This document shows, piece by piece, positions 8,911-15,981 of a DNA stretch of 54,727 nt. Under the pieces are notes generated by a model, which saw only the letters and a program-made list of their open reading frames with translations, was not told where the DNA came from and did no database searches. The position numbers and the translations under genes were made by a program. The DNA comes from Deltaproteobacteria bacterium (GTDB taxonomy: Bacteria > Myxococcota_A > Polyangia > Haliangiales > Haliangiaceae): positions 1-54,727 of the forward strand of contig JACCTC010000392.1 of the NCBI GenBank assembly GCA_013812655.1, in the 5' to 3' direction. How positions within the stretch are numbered: the first letter of the stretch is position 1; each line of letters starts with the position of its first letter.

Positions 8911-9927
8911 CTACGGCAGGAGGGTGAGGTTCGGCAGCGTATCGACGCCGACCGCACCGTGGATCGATGCGGGCTCGACCCCGGTGATCACGAGCGTCGC
9001 CAGGTGTTCCAGATCGTCGACGTGCCGCTCGATCGCGGCCTCGAGATCGCCGCCGTGGCCAGCGATGAACGAGACCGGCACGCGCAGCCGATCCAGCGCG
9101 CGCACGACCGCGCCGATCTCCGCGTAGGCGAACATCGAGTCCGGGTCGAACGACACGCCGCGCACCGTCAGGTCGCGCAGCGCCGGCAGCTCGCGTCCAC
9201 ACAGCGTTGCGAGCTCGTGGAGATCGCACCGCGCATCGAGCGACGCCAGCTGCGGCGCCTCCCAGTCACCGTGGTCGCAGAACGGTGCGCCCTCGACGAC
9301 GAGCGTGCGTAGCGCCGGACCGATCAATGCGTGGAACATCGGTCCTCCGGAGGCGCGCAGCCGCTCGACTTTCGGAATGCACGGCCACAGCGCATCCGGT
9401 TCGTGGCCGCACTCCACGTCGGGGACGGTCAGCCAGCCCGGGGCGTGCGAGCCCCCACCGATCTCGCGTTGCACGATGGACAAGGATCGCAACAGCGGTC
9501 GCGGCCGGCGCGCGAGCACCTCGAGCACCTCGTCGAGGTTCGAGCCGGGCAACGTGTCGTCGTCGCCCGTCGTCGCGATCGTGACATGGAGCTCCGCGAG
9601 GAAGCGAGACGCGGGGTGATCGAGCAGCGCCGCGAGCTGCAGGCGGTGGCGCGCGACGGAGAGATCGAGCGTCGCGGCCTGCGGCCAGCCGAGCCTCCAG
9701 GTCATCTCGACCGGATCGCCGGTCTCGCGAAAGATCGACCCCCGATCGGCGTCCATCAGCTCGCGGCGGCGGTCGGCGAGCACCGGATCGTCGCGGTGCA
9801 TGATCACGGTGAGCTCGCCGCGCGGGTCACCGGCGGCGGTGAGGACGTCGGCGAGCACGAGATAGTTGTCGATCCGGTCGGGCTCCTGCTCGATCGCCGA
9901 TTCGAGAATGGCGCGCTCGTCGATCAC
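8911..9927 (-). CDS. TIGR02996 repeat-companion domain protein with LRR-like region
   Basis: The N-terminus 'AILESAIEQEPDRIDNYLVL' followed by 'ADVLTAAGDPRGELTVI' matches the TIGR02996 repeat-companion signature (a 'DP...YADWLEE.GDPRGE' pattern) seen in myxobacteria and planctomycetes, usually ahead of leucine-rich repeats. The rest of the 338 residues contains irregular Leu-rich strands such as 'PALRDLTVRGVSF' and 'HLATLVITGVEPASI', consistent with a degenerate LRR solenoid. No signal peptide is seen, so it is probably a cytoplasmic protein-interaction module. It lies 9 bp downstream of the DUF1963 gene. Confidence 0.75.
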   Translation of the reverse strand: MIDERAILESAIEQEPDRIDNYLVLADVLTAAGDPRGELTVIMHRDDPVLADRRRELMDADRGSIFRETGDPVEMTWRLGWPQAATLDLSVARHRLQLAALLDHPASRFLAELHVTIATTGDDDTLPGSNLDEVLEVLARRPRPLLRSLSIVQREIGGGSHAPGWLTVPDVECGHEPDALWPCIPKVERLRASGGPMFHALIGPALRTLVVEGAPFCDHGDWEAPQLASLDARCDLHELATLCGRELPALRDLTVRGVSFDPDSMFAYAEIGAVVRALDRLRVPVSFIAGHGGDLEAAIERHVDDLEHLATLVITGVEPASIHGAVGVDTLPNLTLLP

Positions 9928-9936
9928 CGCTGGAGT

Positions 9937-10770
9937 CTACAGCGAGGCACCGAAGACGGCGCGGGCCGCGCCCAGCTCGCCGCGCTGCAGTGCGGCGGGC
10001 GAGATAAAAAAGTACAGCACGCTGGCCTCGACGAACGGCACGACCACGTCAAGCGCGGCCTCGTGATCGAGCCGCAACAGCACGATGTCCTCGGGCTCCT
10101 GCGCTCCCTCCATCGCGCGGTCGAAGCCGAACATGCCGTGACGCGGCCCGGATCCGGTGCTCTCGCGCCAGCGCTCGTAGGCCTCGCCGTAGGCTTCGTG
10201 AGCGGCGAGTGGCAGGCCGATCCGCGGCGCCGGCAAGCGTCCGTATTCTCCGGTGACCGGATCGATGCGCGACGGCCGGCCTCGCTCGTCATCGGTCGCG
10301 ATGAATCGCGAGCTGTATGGTGGCAACTCCACGCTCGTCGCGAGGTCGAGCCCGCGCACCGAGCCGGGACGACCCAGATCATCGGGAGGGATCGCGACGT
10401 GCCGCGGCGCCTCGCAGTGATACACGGCGCTCTCCCACGTCCCGTCCTCGGTCCACTCGACGAAGAACGCGACGATACCGATCGCCGGGAGCCGGCCGCG
10501 CGGGTCGACACGCGCGACGTCGCCGAGCGCGAGCTGGCCAACGAACGCGAGGGGCCGCGCGCCGCTCGCGAGCCTTGGCCACGAGAAGCCCGGCGCCGCA
10601 TCGGGCAGCCCACCGAGGCGCGATGCGCCGAGCTTGCGATCCGCCGCCTTGGCCGGGCGCGGCACGATCGCGATCGTCTCGGTCACGAGTGCGGCGATCG
10701 CGTCCGCGTGCGCCGCGAGCGCTGGCAGCTGTCGGATCTGCGCGCGCCAGTGCTCGACGTTGGTGGTCAC
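9937..10770 (-). CDS. DUF1963 (YwqG-like) protein
   Basis: The 277-residue product follows the DUF1963/YwqG pattern: 'KLGASRLGGLPDAAPGFSWP', then 'PLAFVGQLALGDVA', a 'VAFFVEWTE' strand and a C-terminal 'LYFFISPAALQRGEL'. The biochemical role of this family is unknown. GTG 10770 was chosen because it begins the conserved N-terminal helix and the in-phase upstream frame runs unbroken into the neighbouring SDR region. No strong ribosome-binding site is visible. It belongs to the three-gene block bounded by the J1 repeats. Confidence 0.8.
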   Translation of the reverse strand: MTTNVEHWRAQIRQLPALAAHADAIAALVTETIAIVPRPAKAADRKLGASRLGGLPDAAPGFSWPRLASGARPLAFVGQLALGDVARVDPRGRLPAIGIVAFFVEWTEDGTWESAVYHCEAPRHVAIPPDDLGRPGSVRGLDLATSVELPPYSSRFIATDDERGRPSRIDPVTGEYGRLPAPRIGLPLAAHEAYGEAYERWRESTGSGPRHGMFGFDRAMEGAQEPEDIVLLRLDHEAALDVVVPFVEASVLYFFISPAALQRGELGAARAVFGASL

Positions 10771-10795
10771 GGCGCCACCATACCGCGCGTGCCGC

Positions 10796-10866
10796 ACGAC
10801 GAGGTTTCGGCGCGCGTGAGGGGTTGCACGCGACGTTCGTGACACGCTGGTCAGCGCGCGGTCAGG
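10796..10866. repeat. Junction repeat J1, copy at the SDR gene end
   Basis: A 71-bp direct repeat of 7791-7860, differing by three substitutions and one inserted base. It spans the last SDR codons, the stop codon and 55 bp of downstream sequence. The downstream part is a non-coding relic of the M14 peptidase start: an in-phase GTG and the next codons are still recognisable. Confidence 0.85.
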
Positions 10867-11621
10867 CCACCATCGACCGGGAGCTCGGTGCCGGTGATGA
10901 ACTTCGACTCGTCGCTCGCGAGATAGACCACGAGGTGCGCGACGTCGTCGACCTCGCCGAGCCGGCCGAGCGGCGACGTCTTCTCGACGAACGTCCGCAT
11001 CTTCGCCGGATCCTTCGCGCCGCTCACCACCGCCTCGACCATCGGCGTGTCGATGAACGACGGGTGCACCGAGTTGCATCGGATGTTGTAGCCACGCTGC
11101 GCGGCGTGGAGCGCGACCGACTTCGTCAGCATCCGGACCGCGCCCTTGCTCGCCGCGTACGCCGGGCCATCGGGCACGCCGATCAAGCCGGCGACCGACG
11201 ACAGGTTGATGATCGAGCCGCCGCCGGTCGTCTTCATCGCCGCGATCGCGGCCTTGCAGCCGAGGAACGTGCCCTCGCTGTTCACCGCGTTGCAGAACCG
11301 CCACTGCGCGAGCGTCGTCTGCTCGATGTCGCCCCACACCGCGACGCCCGCGGAGTTGACGAGCACGTCGAGCCGGCCGAACACGCGGACTGTCTCCTCG
11401 ACGATCCGTCGCCAGCCCGCCTCGTCGGTGACGTCGAGCTGGCGAAACACGTGCGGCGCGCCGAGCTCGTCGGCGATCGCGACGCCGCCACGCTCGTCCT
11501 TGTCGGCGATCACGATCCGCGCGCCCTCGGCGGCGAGCCGGCGTGCGCAGCCGCGCCCGATCCCCGAAGCGGCGCCCGTGACGATCGCGACCTTGCCTTC
11601 GACCCTGCCTGCTCCACTCAT
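10851..11621 (-). CDS. Short-chain dehydrogenase/reductase (SDR)
   Basis: A classical SDR of about 256 residues. The cofactor glycine motif is T-G-A-A-S-G-I-G near residue 15. The sequence 'LVNSAGVAVWGD' represents the NNAG position, although the usual Asn-Asn is Asn-Ser. The catalytic Ser is in 'IINLSSVAGLIG' and the Tyr/Lys pair in 'PAYAASKGAVRM'. The C-terminal 'ITGTELPVDGGLTAR' is typical. An acidic residue after the second strand ('IVIADKDE') suggests NAD(H) preference. The substrate cannot be inferred. Start ATG 11621 gives a standard N-terminus; ATG 11630 is an alternative. The 3' end lies in junction repeat J1, suggesting the M14 gene once followed directly. Confidence 0.9.
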   Translation of the reverse strand: MSGAGRVEGKVAIVTGAASGIGRGCARRLAAEGARIVIADKDERGGVAIADELGAPHVFRQLDVTDEAGWRRIVEETVRVFGRLDVLVNSAGVAVWGDIEQTTLAQWRFCNAVNSEGTFLGCKAAIAAMKTTGGGSIINLSSVAGLIGVPDGPAYAASKGAVRMLTKSVALHAAQRGYNIRCNSVHPSFIDTPMVEAVVSGAKDPAKMRTFVEKTSPLGRLGEVDDVAHLVVYLASDESKFITGTELPVDGGLTAR

Positions 11622-11687
11622 GCCGCGCATCGTTTCGCGCCGCTCGCGGGTGCGCAAGCGGCCGGCAACGATCGCGACCAATCTCGC

Positions 11688-12263
11688 TCAGCGCTGCGAC
11701 GTCGTCGTCAGCATGATGCCGTGATCGACCTCGGTCGCCGCGTCGGCAACCGGGAAGGTCCAGCGGCTCGCCGCGCTCGTGATGCACTTCGCGACGCCGG
11801 CGGGCATGTCACCGTTGACCTCGACGCTCGCGACCTTGCCGGTGCCATGGATCGACAGGTGGAGGATCGCCGCTGACACCACGCGCTTCGACGGCGGAAG
11901 GCGCAGCCAGCAGTACTCGAGCTCGTCGCTGCGCTCGCGGACGATCTTGCCGACCTGGCTCTCGGTCAGCGCCTTGGCCTCGAACTGCTCGGTCTCCTCG
12001 GTCGGCAACGCAGAGCGGCGCTGCTTGAGACCGTAGCCAATTCCGAGGTCGAGCTTGGAGACCTCGTCGACGACGGGCTTCTTGGCGACGACGGGGAGCG
12101 TGTTCGCGACGGGCGCCGGCGCGACTGCCGGTGCTACGGCGACAGCGGCTGGCGCCGGTGCGGGGTTGACCACGCGGGGCTTGCCGGCGAGAGCAGGGCT
12201 CGCGAGTGCAGCAACCGTGGCGGAGACGAAGAGGATACGGCGGGCTGCGAGGAAGGCGTTCAT
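11688..12263 (-). CDS. Exported AgmX/PglI C-terminal-domain protein
   Basis: The 191-residue product has a signal peptide ('RRILFVSATVAALASPALAG'), an Ala/Pro/Val-rich linker (about residues 30-65) and a C-terminal domain with 'ESQVGKIVRERSDELEYCWL' and 'GKVASVEVNGDMPAGVAKCI'. That domain is the TonB-like AgmX/PglI C-terminal fold (x-C-Y motif, two Cys) common in myxobacteria and linked there to gliding and envelope proteins. No partner genes lie nearby. Start ATG 12263 is preferred over an upstream start because it directly precedes the signal peptide. A palindrome sits just upstream. Confidence 0.8.
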   Translation of the reverse strand: MNAFLAARRILFVSATVAALASPALAGKPRVVNPAPAPAAVAVAPAVAPAPVANTLPVVAKKPVVDEVSKLDLGIGYGLKQRRSALPTEETEQFEAKALTESQVGKIVRERSDELEYCWLRLPPSKRVVSAAILHLSIHGTGKVASVEVNGDMPAGVAKCITSAASRWTFPVADAATEVDHGIMLTTTSQR

Positions 12264-12279
12264 GCACACACGTGTGAGC
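12264..12279. promoter_or_regulatory. Near-perfect 16-bp palindrome in a divergent promoter region
   Basis: The sequence GCACACACGTGTGAGC is symmetric except for one base pair; its core CACACGTGTG is perfect. It lies immediately upstream of the AgmX/PglI gene start, in the 146-bp gap to the divergent CpXC gene. It could be an operator, but the bound protein is unknown. Confidence 0.35.
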
Positions 12280-12409
12280 ACCAGTCATGCCATCGGCAGA
12301 TCGCTCTGGTTGCGAGCACTTCGCTCGTGCTGGGGTCAACCGATCACCAGGGACAGTTTTCCCCGGTGGCGTCTGGAGTGGTCGGCAGACCTACGTGCTA
12401 ACCGAGGAC

Positions 12410-13048
12410 GTGGCGATCATCGGAACAGCGCGCGTGCGGTGCCCGGCGTGCGGCCTCGAGCAGGACGCCGAGCTCGTCCAGAGCATCAACACGCAGAAGA
12501 ACCCGTCGGCGAAGCAGCGCCTCCTCGACGGCGAGCTCAACGTGCTGACCTGCGCGTGTGGCAAGCGTACCCAGCTCGCCGCAAACCTCCTGTTCTCCGA
12601 TCCCGCCACCGACTACCTCTGCCAGGTTTGCCCGGGCGGCGACGAGGCGATGGCGAAGGCCGCCGAGACGTTCCGGGCGGTCGCCGCCGGCGCCCGCGGA
12701 CCCCAGCGCCTCGTCCCGACCCTGAACGCGCTCGTCGAGAAGGTGAAGCTGCTCGATGCCGGCCTCGAGGACTGGGCGATCGAGATGACCAAGGTGCTGC
12801 TGCTCGCGTCGCTCGGTAACGAGCTCGATCGCGTGCTGCTGTTCGACAGCGTCGATCGCGAGGCCTCGGTGCTGCACTGGGTGCTGTTCGACGAGGATGG
12901 CCGGCGCCCCGCGCCGATGGCGAGCCCGCTGCACGCGTACACCAAGCTCGTCACGCGGACCCAGGGCAAGCCAGCTCCCGGCGAGCTGCAGATCGATCGT
13001 GCATGGGCCGTCCAGGCGGTGCGCGAGATGATCTCGAACGCGAACTGA
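12410..13048 (+). CDS. CpXC zinc-ribbon domain protein
   Basis: Starting at the GTG at 12410, the 212-residue product opens with 'RVRCPACG' and later has 'LTCACGKRTQLAANLLFSDP' and 'DYLCQVCPGG'. These paired Cys motifs and the 'N.Q.P..K..LL.G.LN...C.CG' pattern match the CpXC domain, a small zinc-binding module of unknown function. The rest is helical with no signal peptide. The start is uncertain: the frame is open from 12287 and another GTG lies at 12395, but the conserved domain starts just after 12410. A small membrane-anchored protein follows 14 bp downstream and may be co-transcribed. Confidence 0.75.
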   Translation: MAIIGTARVRCPACGLEQDAELVQSINTQKNPSAKQRLLDGELNVLTCACGKRTQLAANLLFSDPATDYLCQVCPGGDEAMAKAAETFRAVAAGARGPQRLVPTLNALVEKVKLLDAGLEDWAIEMTKVLLLASLGNELDRVLLFDSVDREASVLHWVLFDEDGRRPAPMASPLHAYTKLVTRTQGKPAPGELQIDRAWAVQAVREMISNAN

Positions 13049-13062
13049 AGTACGGTTCGCGT

Positions 13063-13575
13063 GTGTCGTTCCTCGCACTGATGGCGATCGCGATCGCGGT
13101 TGCATGGTGGTGGATCTCGCGGGTTCGGGTCTCGCCGGCCCCCATCGCGATGATGCCGACGCGGATCGCGTTTCCGGGTGGCCTCCGGCTCGGCGATCCG
13201 GTGAAGGCGCTCGCGCTCCTCGAGAAGCCCGACGAGATCGTGATCCCGTTCCAGCACGCCGTGCTCGTGATCGACTACCCGCTGACCAACCCCGCGCAGG
13301 TCGCGATCACCGCACCGCTCTCGCAGGGCTTCACGCGCCGCGAGCTCGTCACGGCGATCTGCGAGGAGTACGAGAACGTCTACGAGGCCGAGGAAGGCAC
13401 CGCGCATACCAAGACGGTGCCGCCCGACGAGCGCGGCGAGCTGCCGGCGCGTAACCGCACCGATGGCGTCTACGGTATCTGGGGGCACGACCTCGGCGAC
13501 CTCGTGCTGAGCTCGCTCCGGTGGACGCGCCGTGCGGACGGCGTCGTCGAGATCGAGCTCCACGTTCAGCGTTAG
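13063..13575 (+). CDS. Small membrane-anchored protein of unknown function
   Basis: A 170-residue protein with an N-terminal hydrophobic helix ('VSFLALMAIAIAVAWWWISR') and a mixed alpha/beta domain outside it, including 'LAL LEKPDEIVIPFQHAV' and a C-terminal 'GIWGHDLGDLVLSS'. No family was recognised. The start is set at GTG 13063 because the hydrophobic helix begins there; longer forms would overlap the CpXC gene. The stop codon overlaps that of the convergent SprT-like gene (shared bases 13573-13574). Confidence 0.7.
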   Translation: MSFLALMAIAIAVAWWWISRVRVSPAPIAMMPTRIAFPGGLRLGDPVKALALLEKPDEIVIPFQHAVLVIDYPLTNPAQVAITAPLSQGFTRRELVTAICEEYENVYEAEEGTAHTKTVPPDERGELPARNRTDGVYGIWGHDLGDLVLSSLRWTRRADGVVEIELHVQR

Positions 13576-14645
13576 CTGCGCAGGAGCCGCGGGCCGACGC
13601 CGGCACCGCCCGTGTTCGACACCGGCTTGTGCAGCACGACGGTGCGGCCGGCTTCGCGACCGGCGGCGTGCGCGCCGTCGAAGCGGACGTGCCGGCGGCG
13701 CTGCGTGATCCGAGGGTGGCGCGTCCGGTAGAACCGGTCGAGCTGAGAGTCGCCGACCCAGACGAGGCCGGTGCCGCGCAGCTCCTTGCGCTCGCTGCCG
13801 AGCTTGTCGCGAAACCCACCGACGACGCCGGCCTGATACGACAGCCGATCGCGGCCGCTCCGCACGCGCGCGTCGCCTCGGTTCTCGGTCCACAGCCGGT
13901 CCGCCGTCGCGAGCATGAACTCGTAGACGTGCGACGCCATCTCGACGTTCGCATGGGTGCCCGCGATCTCGTAGACGAGGCCGGTCTTGCCGGCGTGCGG
14001 AATGTAGACGGGCACCCGGATCACCTTCACGAAGAAGAACTCCGAGAGCAGCATCATGATCTCGGACTCGACGCGCGTCGTGCGCTTCGCGGGATCACCG
14101 AGGTGGCGCAGCTCGAACGCGGACTCGGCGGTCGCGGCGGTTGCCTCGATGTTGTGGCGGAGCATGAGCTCGTGCGCGCGCCGCATCGCGATCTCGGCTT
14201 CGTGCTGGTTCGAGCTGCCCGCGAGCGCGAGCAGCTTGCGGATCCGGTCGAGCGTGCGGTCGACGCTGTCGGTCACGGTCGATGCCACGGGGGCGCCGGC
14301 GGCACGGGCATCGATCCCGCGGTCCGCGCAGACCCGCCGGAACGTCTCGCCATGCGCGGACTCGGCGCGCTCGCCGAGGACCTCGTCGACGAACTGGTGC
14401 GCCATCTCGTGCTCGAGGACGCTGGTGACCTCGAGCCACGGGCGCTCGAGCACGAGGCGCCGCGATAGCTCGAGCGTTCGAGTGGCGGGCTTCCACACGC
14501 CGAGCCGGTTCGCGGTGTCGCTCAGCACGAGGAGTGGGGGGCGTAGTCGATCGCCGAAACGCTCGCCGTTCAGCCACCGGTAACAGGAGGCGAGCTGGCG
14601 CACGAGCGCGCGCTCGAGGTCCGCAGACAAGGCCTCGTACAGCAT
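13572..14645 (-). CDS. SprT-like metallopeptidase-domain protein with DUF2786-like middle region
   Basis: The 357-residue product has an N-terminal SprT-like zinc peptidase domain: 'ELSRRLVLERPWLEVTSVLE' followed by 'HEMAHQFVDE', which contains H-E-x-x-H, and a further 'AHGETFRRVC' His as likely third ligand. A central 'IRKLLALAGSSNQHEAEIAM' segment matches DUF2786. Then comes a helical region with 'RVESEIMMLLSEFFFVKVI'. The C-terminus is basic and ends in 'GVGPRLLRS'. SprT-like proteins act on protein-DNA adducts or as housekeeping proteases in other organisms; the role here is inferred only from the motif. Its stop overlaps that of the convergent upstream gene. Start ATG 14645 gives a full N-terminal domain. 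Confidence 0.8.
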   Translation of the reverse strand: MLYEALSADLERALVRQLASCYRWLNGERFGDRLRPPLLVLSDTANRLGVWKPATRTLELSRRLVLERPWLEVTSVLEHEMAHQFVDEVLGERAESAHGETFRRVCADRGIDARAAGAPVASTVTDSVDRTLDRIRKLLALAGSSNQHEAEIAMRRAHELMLRHNIEATAATAESAFELRHLGDPAKRTTRVESEIMMLLSEFFFVKVIRVPVYIPHAGKTGLVYEIAGTHANVEMASHVYEFMLATADRLWTENRGDARVRSGRDRLSYQAGVVGGFRDKLGSERKELRGTGLVWVGDSQLDRFYRTRHPRITQRRRHVRFDGAHAAGREAGRTVVLHKPVSNTGGAGVGPRLLRS

Positions 14646-14676
14646 ACGCGCACCATACGCGCCGGCTGTGACGGCG

Positions 14677-15042
14677 CTACTCGACGTCGCAACCGGTGAA
14701 CGATGGCGTCACGAGCTCCCACGAATGGCGACCTGGCAGCTGCGCCGACGATCGGGTCGTGAGGTCGAACTCGATCATCGTGCCGCCGATCTCGGCGAAC
14801 GCGACGTTGTCCTCGAGCTCGTAACGACCGTCCTGCGGCCGGTTGTCGAGATCGATCAGCACGCGACCGTTCGCGCACAGCGTGAGCGTCTGGTAGCAGC
14901 TCGGCAGCGCCTTGTCGGCGATGCACGCGTCGTAGGTGTCGAAGTTACCGACCAGGCGCCGGTAGGCCGTGTCCTCCCCGAGCGAGGCATCGGTACAGCC
15001 CACGAGGGCAACCACGGCGATCGCGAAGAAGATGGTACGCAT
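14677..15042 (-). CDS. Small predicted lipoprotein
   Basis: The 121-residue product begins 'MRTIFFAIAVVALVGCTDAS', a clean lipoprotein signal with Cys16. The mature part contains several cysteines ('YDACIADKALPSCYQTLTLC', then a final 'GCDVE') and beta strands such as 'VLIDLDNRPQDGRYELEDN'. The pattern suggests a small disulfide-linked lipocalin-like or beta-sandwich fold, but no family was recognised. It is the nearest gene downstream of the 231-residue protein, separated by 140 bp of repeat-rich sequence. Confidence 0.75.
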   Translation of the reverse strand: MRTIFFAIAVVALVGCTDASLGEDTAYRRLVGNFDTYDACIADKALPSCYQTLTLCANGRVLIDLDNRPQDGRYELEDNVAFAEIGGTMIEFDLTTRSSAQLPGRHSWELVTPSFTGCDVE

Positions 15043-15111
15043 GCAGAGGAGACAGGGAGCAAGGTCCCTGCCAACGCGGATACGGTGCGATCTGTGCGAA
15101 ATGATTGCTCC

Positions 15112-15146
15112 GATCGTGGGAGCAGCCGCTCCAGCACCCCACGATC
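15112..15146. repeat. Inverted repeat (9-bp arms) between two minus-strand genes
   Basis: Arms gatcgtggg (15112-15120) and cccacgatc (15138-15146) are perfectly complementary around a 17-nt loop. The loop region also contains a nested 5-bp stem (15119-15123 with 15128-15132). There is no T-run, so it is not a textbook terminator. It may be a hairpin terminator or an operator between the genes ending at 15183 and starting at 15042. Confidence 0.45.
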
Positions 15147-15150
15147 AGAC

Positions 15151-15182
15151 CCGATCGGGACAGTCCGGACCGATCGGGACAG
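15151..15182. repeat. Short direct repeat (13-bp unit, two copies)
   Basis: The unit ccgatcgggacag occurs at 15151-15163 and 15170-15182, separated by 6 bp. Each unit contains a self-complementary ccgatcgg core, and the 8-bp palindrome gtccggac lies between the cores. The second copy abuts the stop codon of the gene at 15183. Confidence 0.5.
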
Positions 15183-15878
15183 CTACTTGGGCTTCTGGGC
15201 GAGCCGCTTCGTCGTGCCGTCGGGGAGCTGGACGTCGATCCACTTGTCGCCGGCCGCGGTGACCACGAGGTCGCCGAACTTGACGTGCGTGACCTTCTGG
15301 CCGACGACGAAGTTGCCACTCGCCGAGTAGGGAACCGGCGCGCTGAGGTCCGGGCCAGCCTCCTCGGCGGCAGGCGGCTCGAGCATCCGGCGGAGCACCG
15401 CGATGATCGCGCGGCGTTGCTCGGGTGCCTTCTGGTACTCGGAGACCAGGGCGATCCGGGCGAGCAGCTCCTGCTCGATCGCGACGAGCGCGTCCCAGAT
15501 GTGCTCGAGGTCGTTCTCCTTGGCGCCGGCGGCCCACGCGAGCGCGCGCGCCGCCTCGGGAACGCGGTGATCGGTGCCGAAGAACTCGCCGCGTGCGGCA
15601 GTGCACGCCTTCGCCGTCGCCTTGGTCTGGAGCAGCGAGTCGGCGTCCTTCTTCGCCAGCCACGCCTCGGTGGCCTCGAGCGCTTCCTGCGGGCGGCGGT
15701 CCTCCGGCCGCGTGCTCTCCCACTCGGGCAGCACGAGCTCGCGGATCGCGGCGATCGCGGCACGCATCAGCAGGTCGCGATCGAGATCGCCGAGGTTCGC
15801 CGCCCATGCCGTGACCGGGAGGCCCTTGACCATGTCGCCGCGGATGGCGGCGAGGCGATCGAAGCGTTCGGAGAGCAC
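15183..15878 (-). CDS. Conserved helical protein with C-terminal Tudor-like tail, unknown function
   Basis: The 231-residue product is mostly helical for its first 185 residues ('LVLPEWESTRPEDRRPQEAL', 'ARALAWAAGAKENDLEHIW'), a layout reminiscent of some immunity-protein-like families. It ends in a small beta domain: 'FVVGQKVTHVKFGDLVVTAA' followed by 'GDKWIDVQLPDGTTKRLAQ'. The tail resembles the Tudor-like 'G..V.H..FG.G.V' module found at the end of UvrD/Rep helicases and in unrelated proteins. No signal peptide. Function is unknown. The gene is divergent from the LRR gene at 15982. Confidence 0.7.
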   Translation of the reverse strand: MLSERFDRLAAIRGDMVKGLPVTAWAANLGDLDRDLLMRAAIAAIRELVLPEWESTRPEDRRPQEALEATEAWLAKKDADSLLQTKATAKACTAARGEFFGTDHRVPEAARALAWAAGAKENDLEHIWDALVAIEQELLARIALVSEYQKAPEQRRAIIAVLRRMLEPPAAEEAGPDLSAPVPYSASGNFVVGQKVTHVKFGDLVVTAAGDKWIDVQLPDGTTKRLAQKPK

Positions 15879-15981
15879 GTTTCGACCTTACACGAATTGC
15901 ACCGGGCTCGGCGCGGCGGCGCACGCGAGTCCGTGCGGCGCGCGTGAGACGGGATGCGGCCCGCGGTGCAATCGTCGCGGC

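Noticed and set aside
9937..11787. Single 616-codon minus frame spanning the DUF1963 and SDR genes
   Set aside because: Upstream of 10770 it is out of frame with the SDR coding frame and has no meaningful sequence; only the DUF1963 part is real.
15574..15981. N-terminal extension of the LRR protein
   Set aside because: The extension lies antisense to the 231-residue gene and lacks family sequence. GTG 15982 is a better start.
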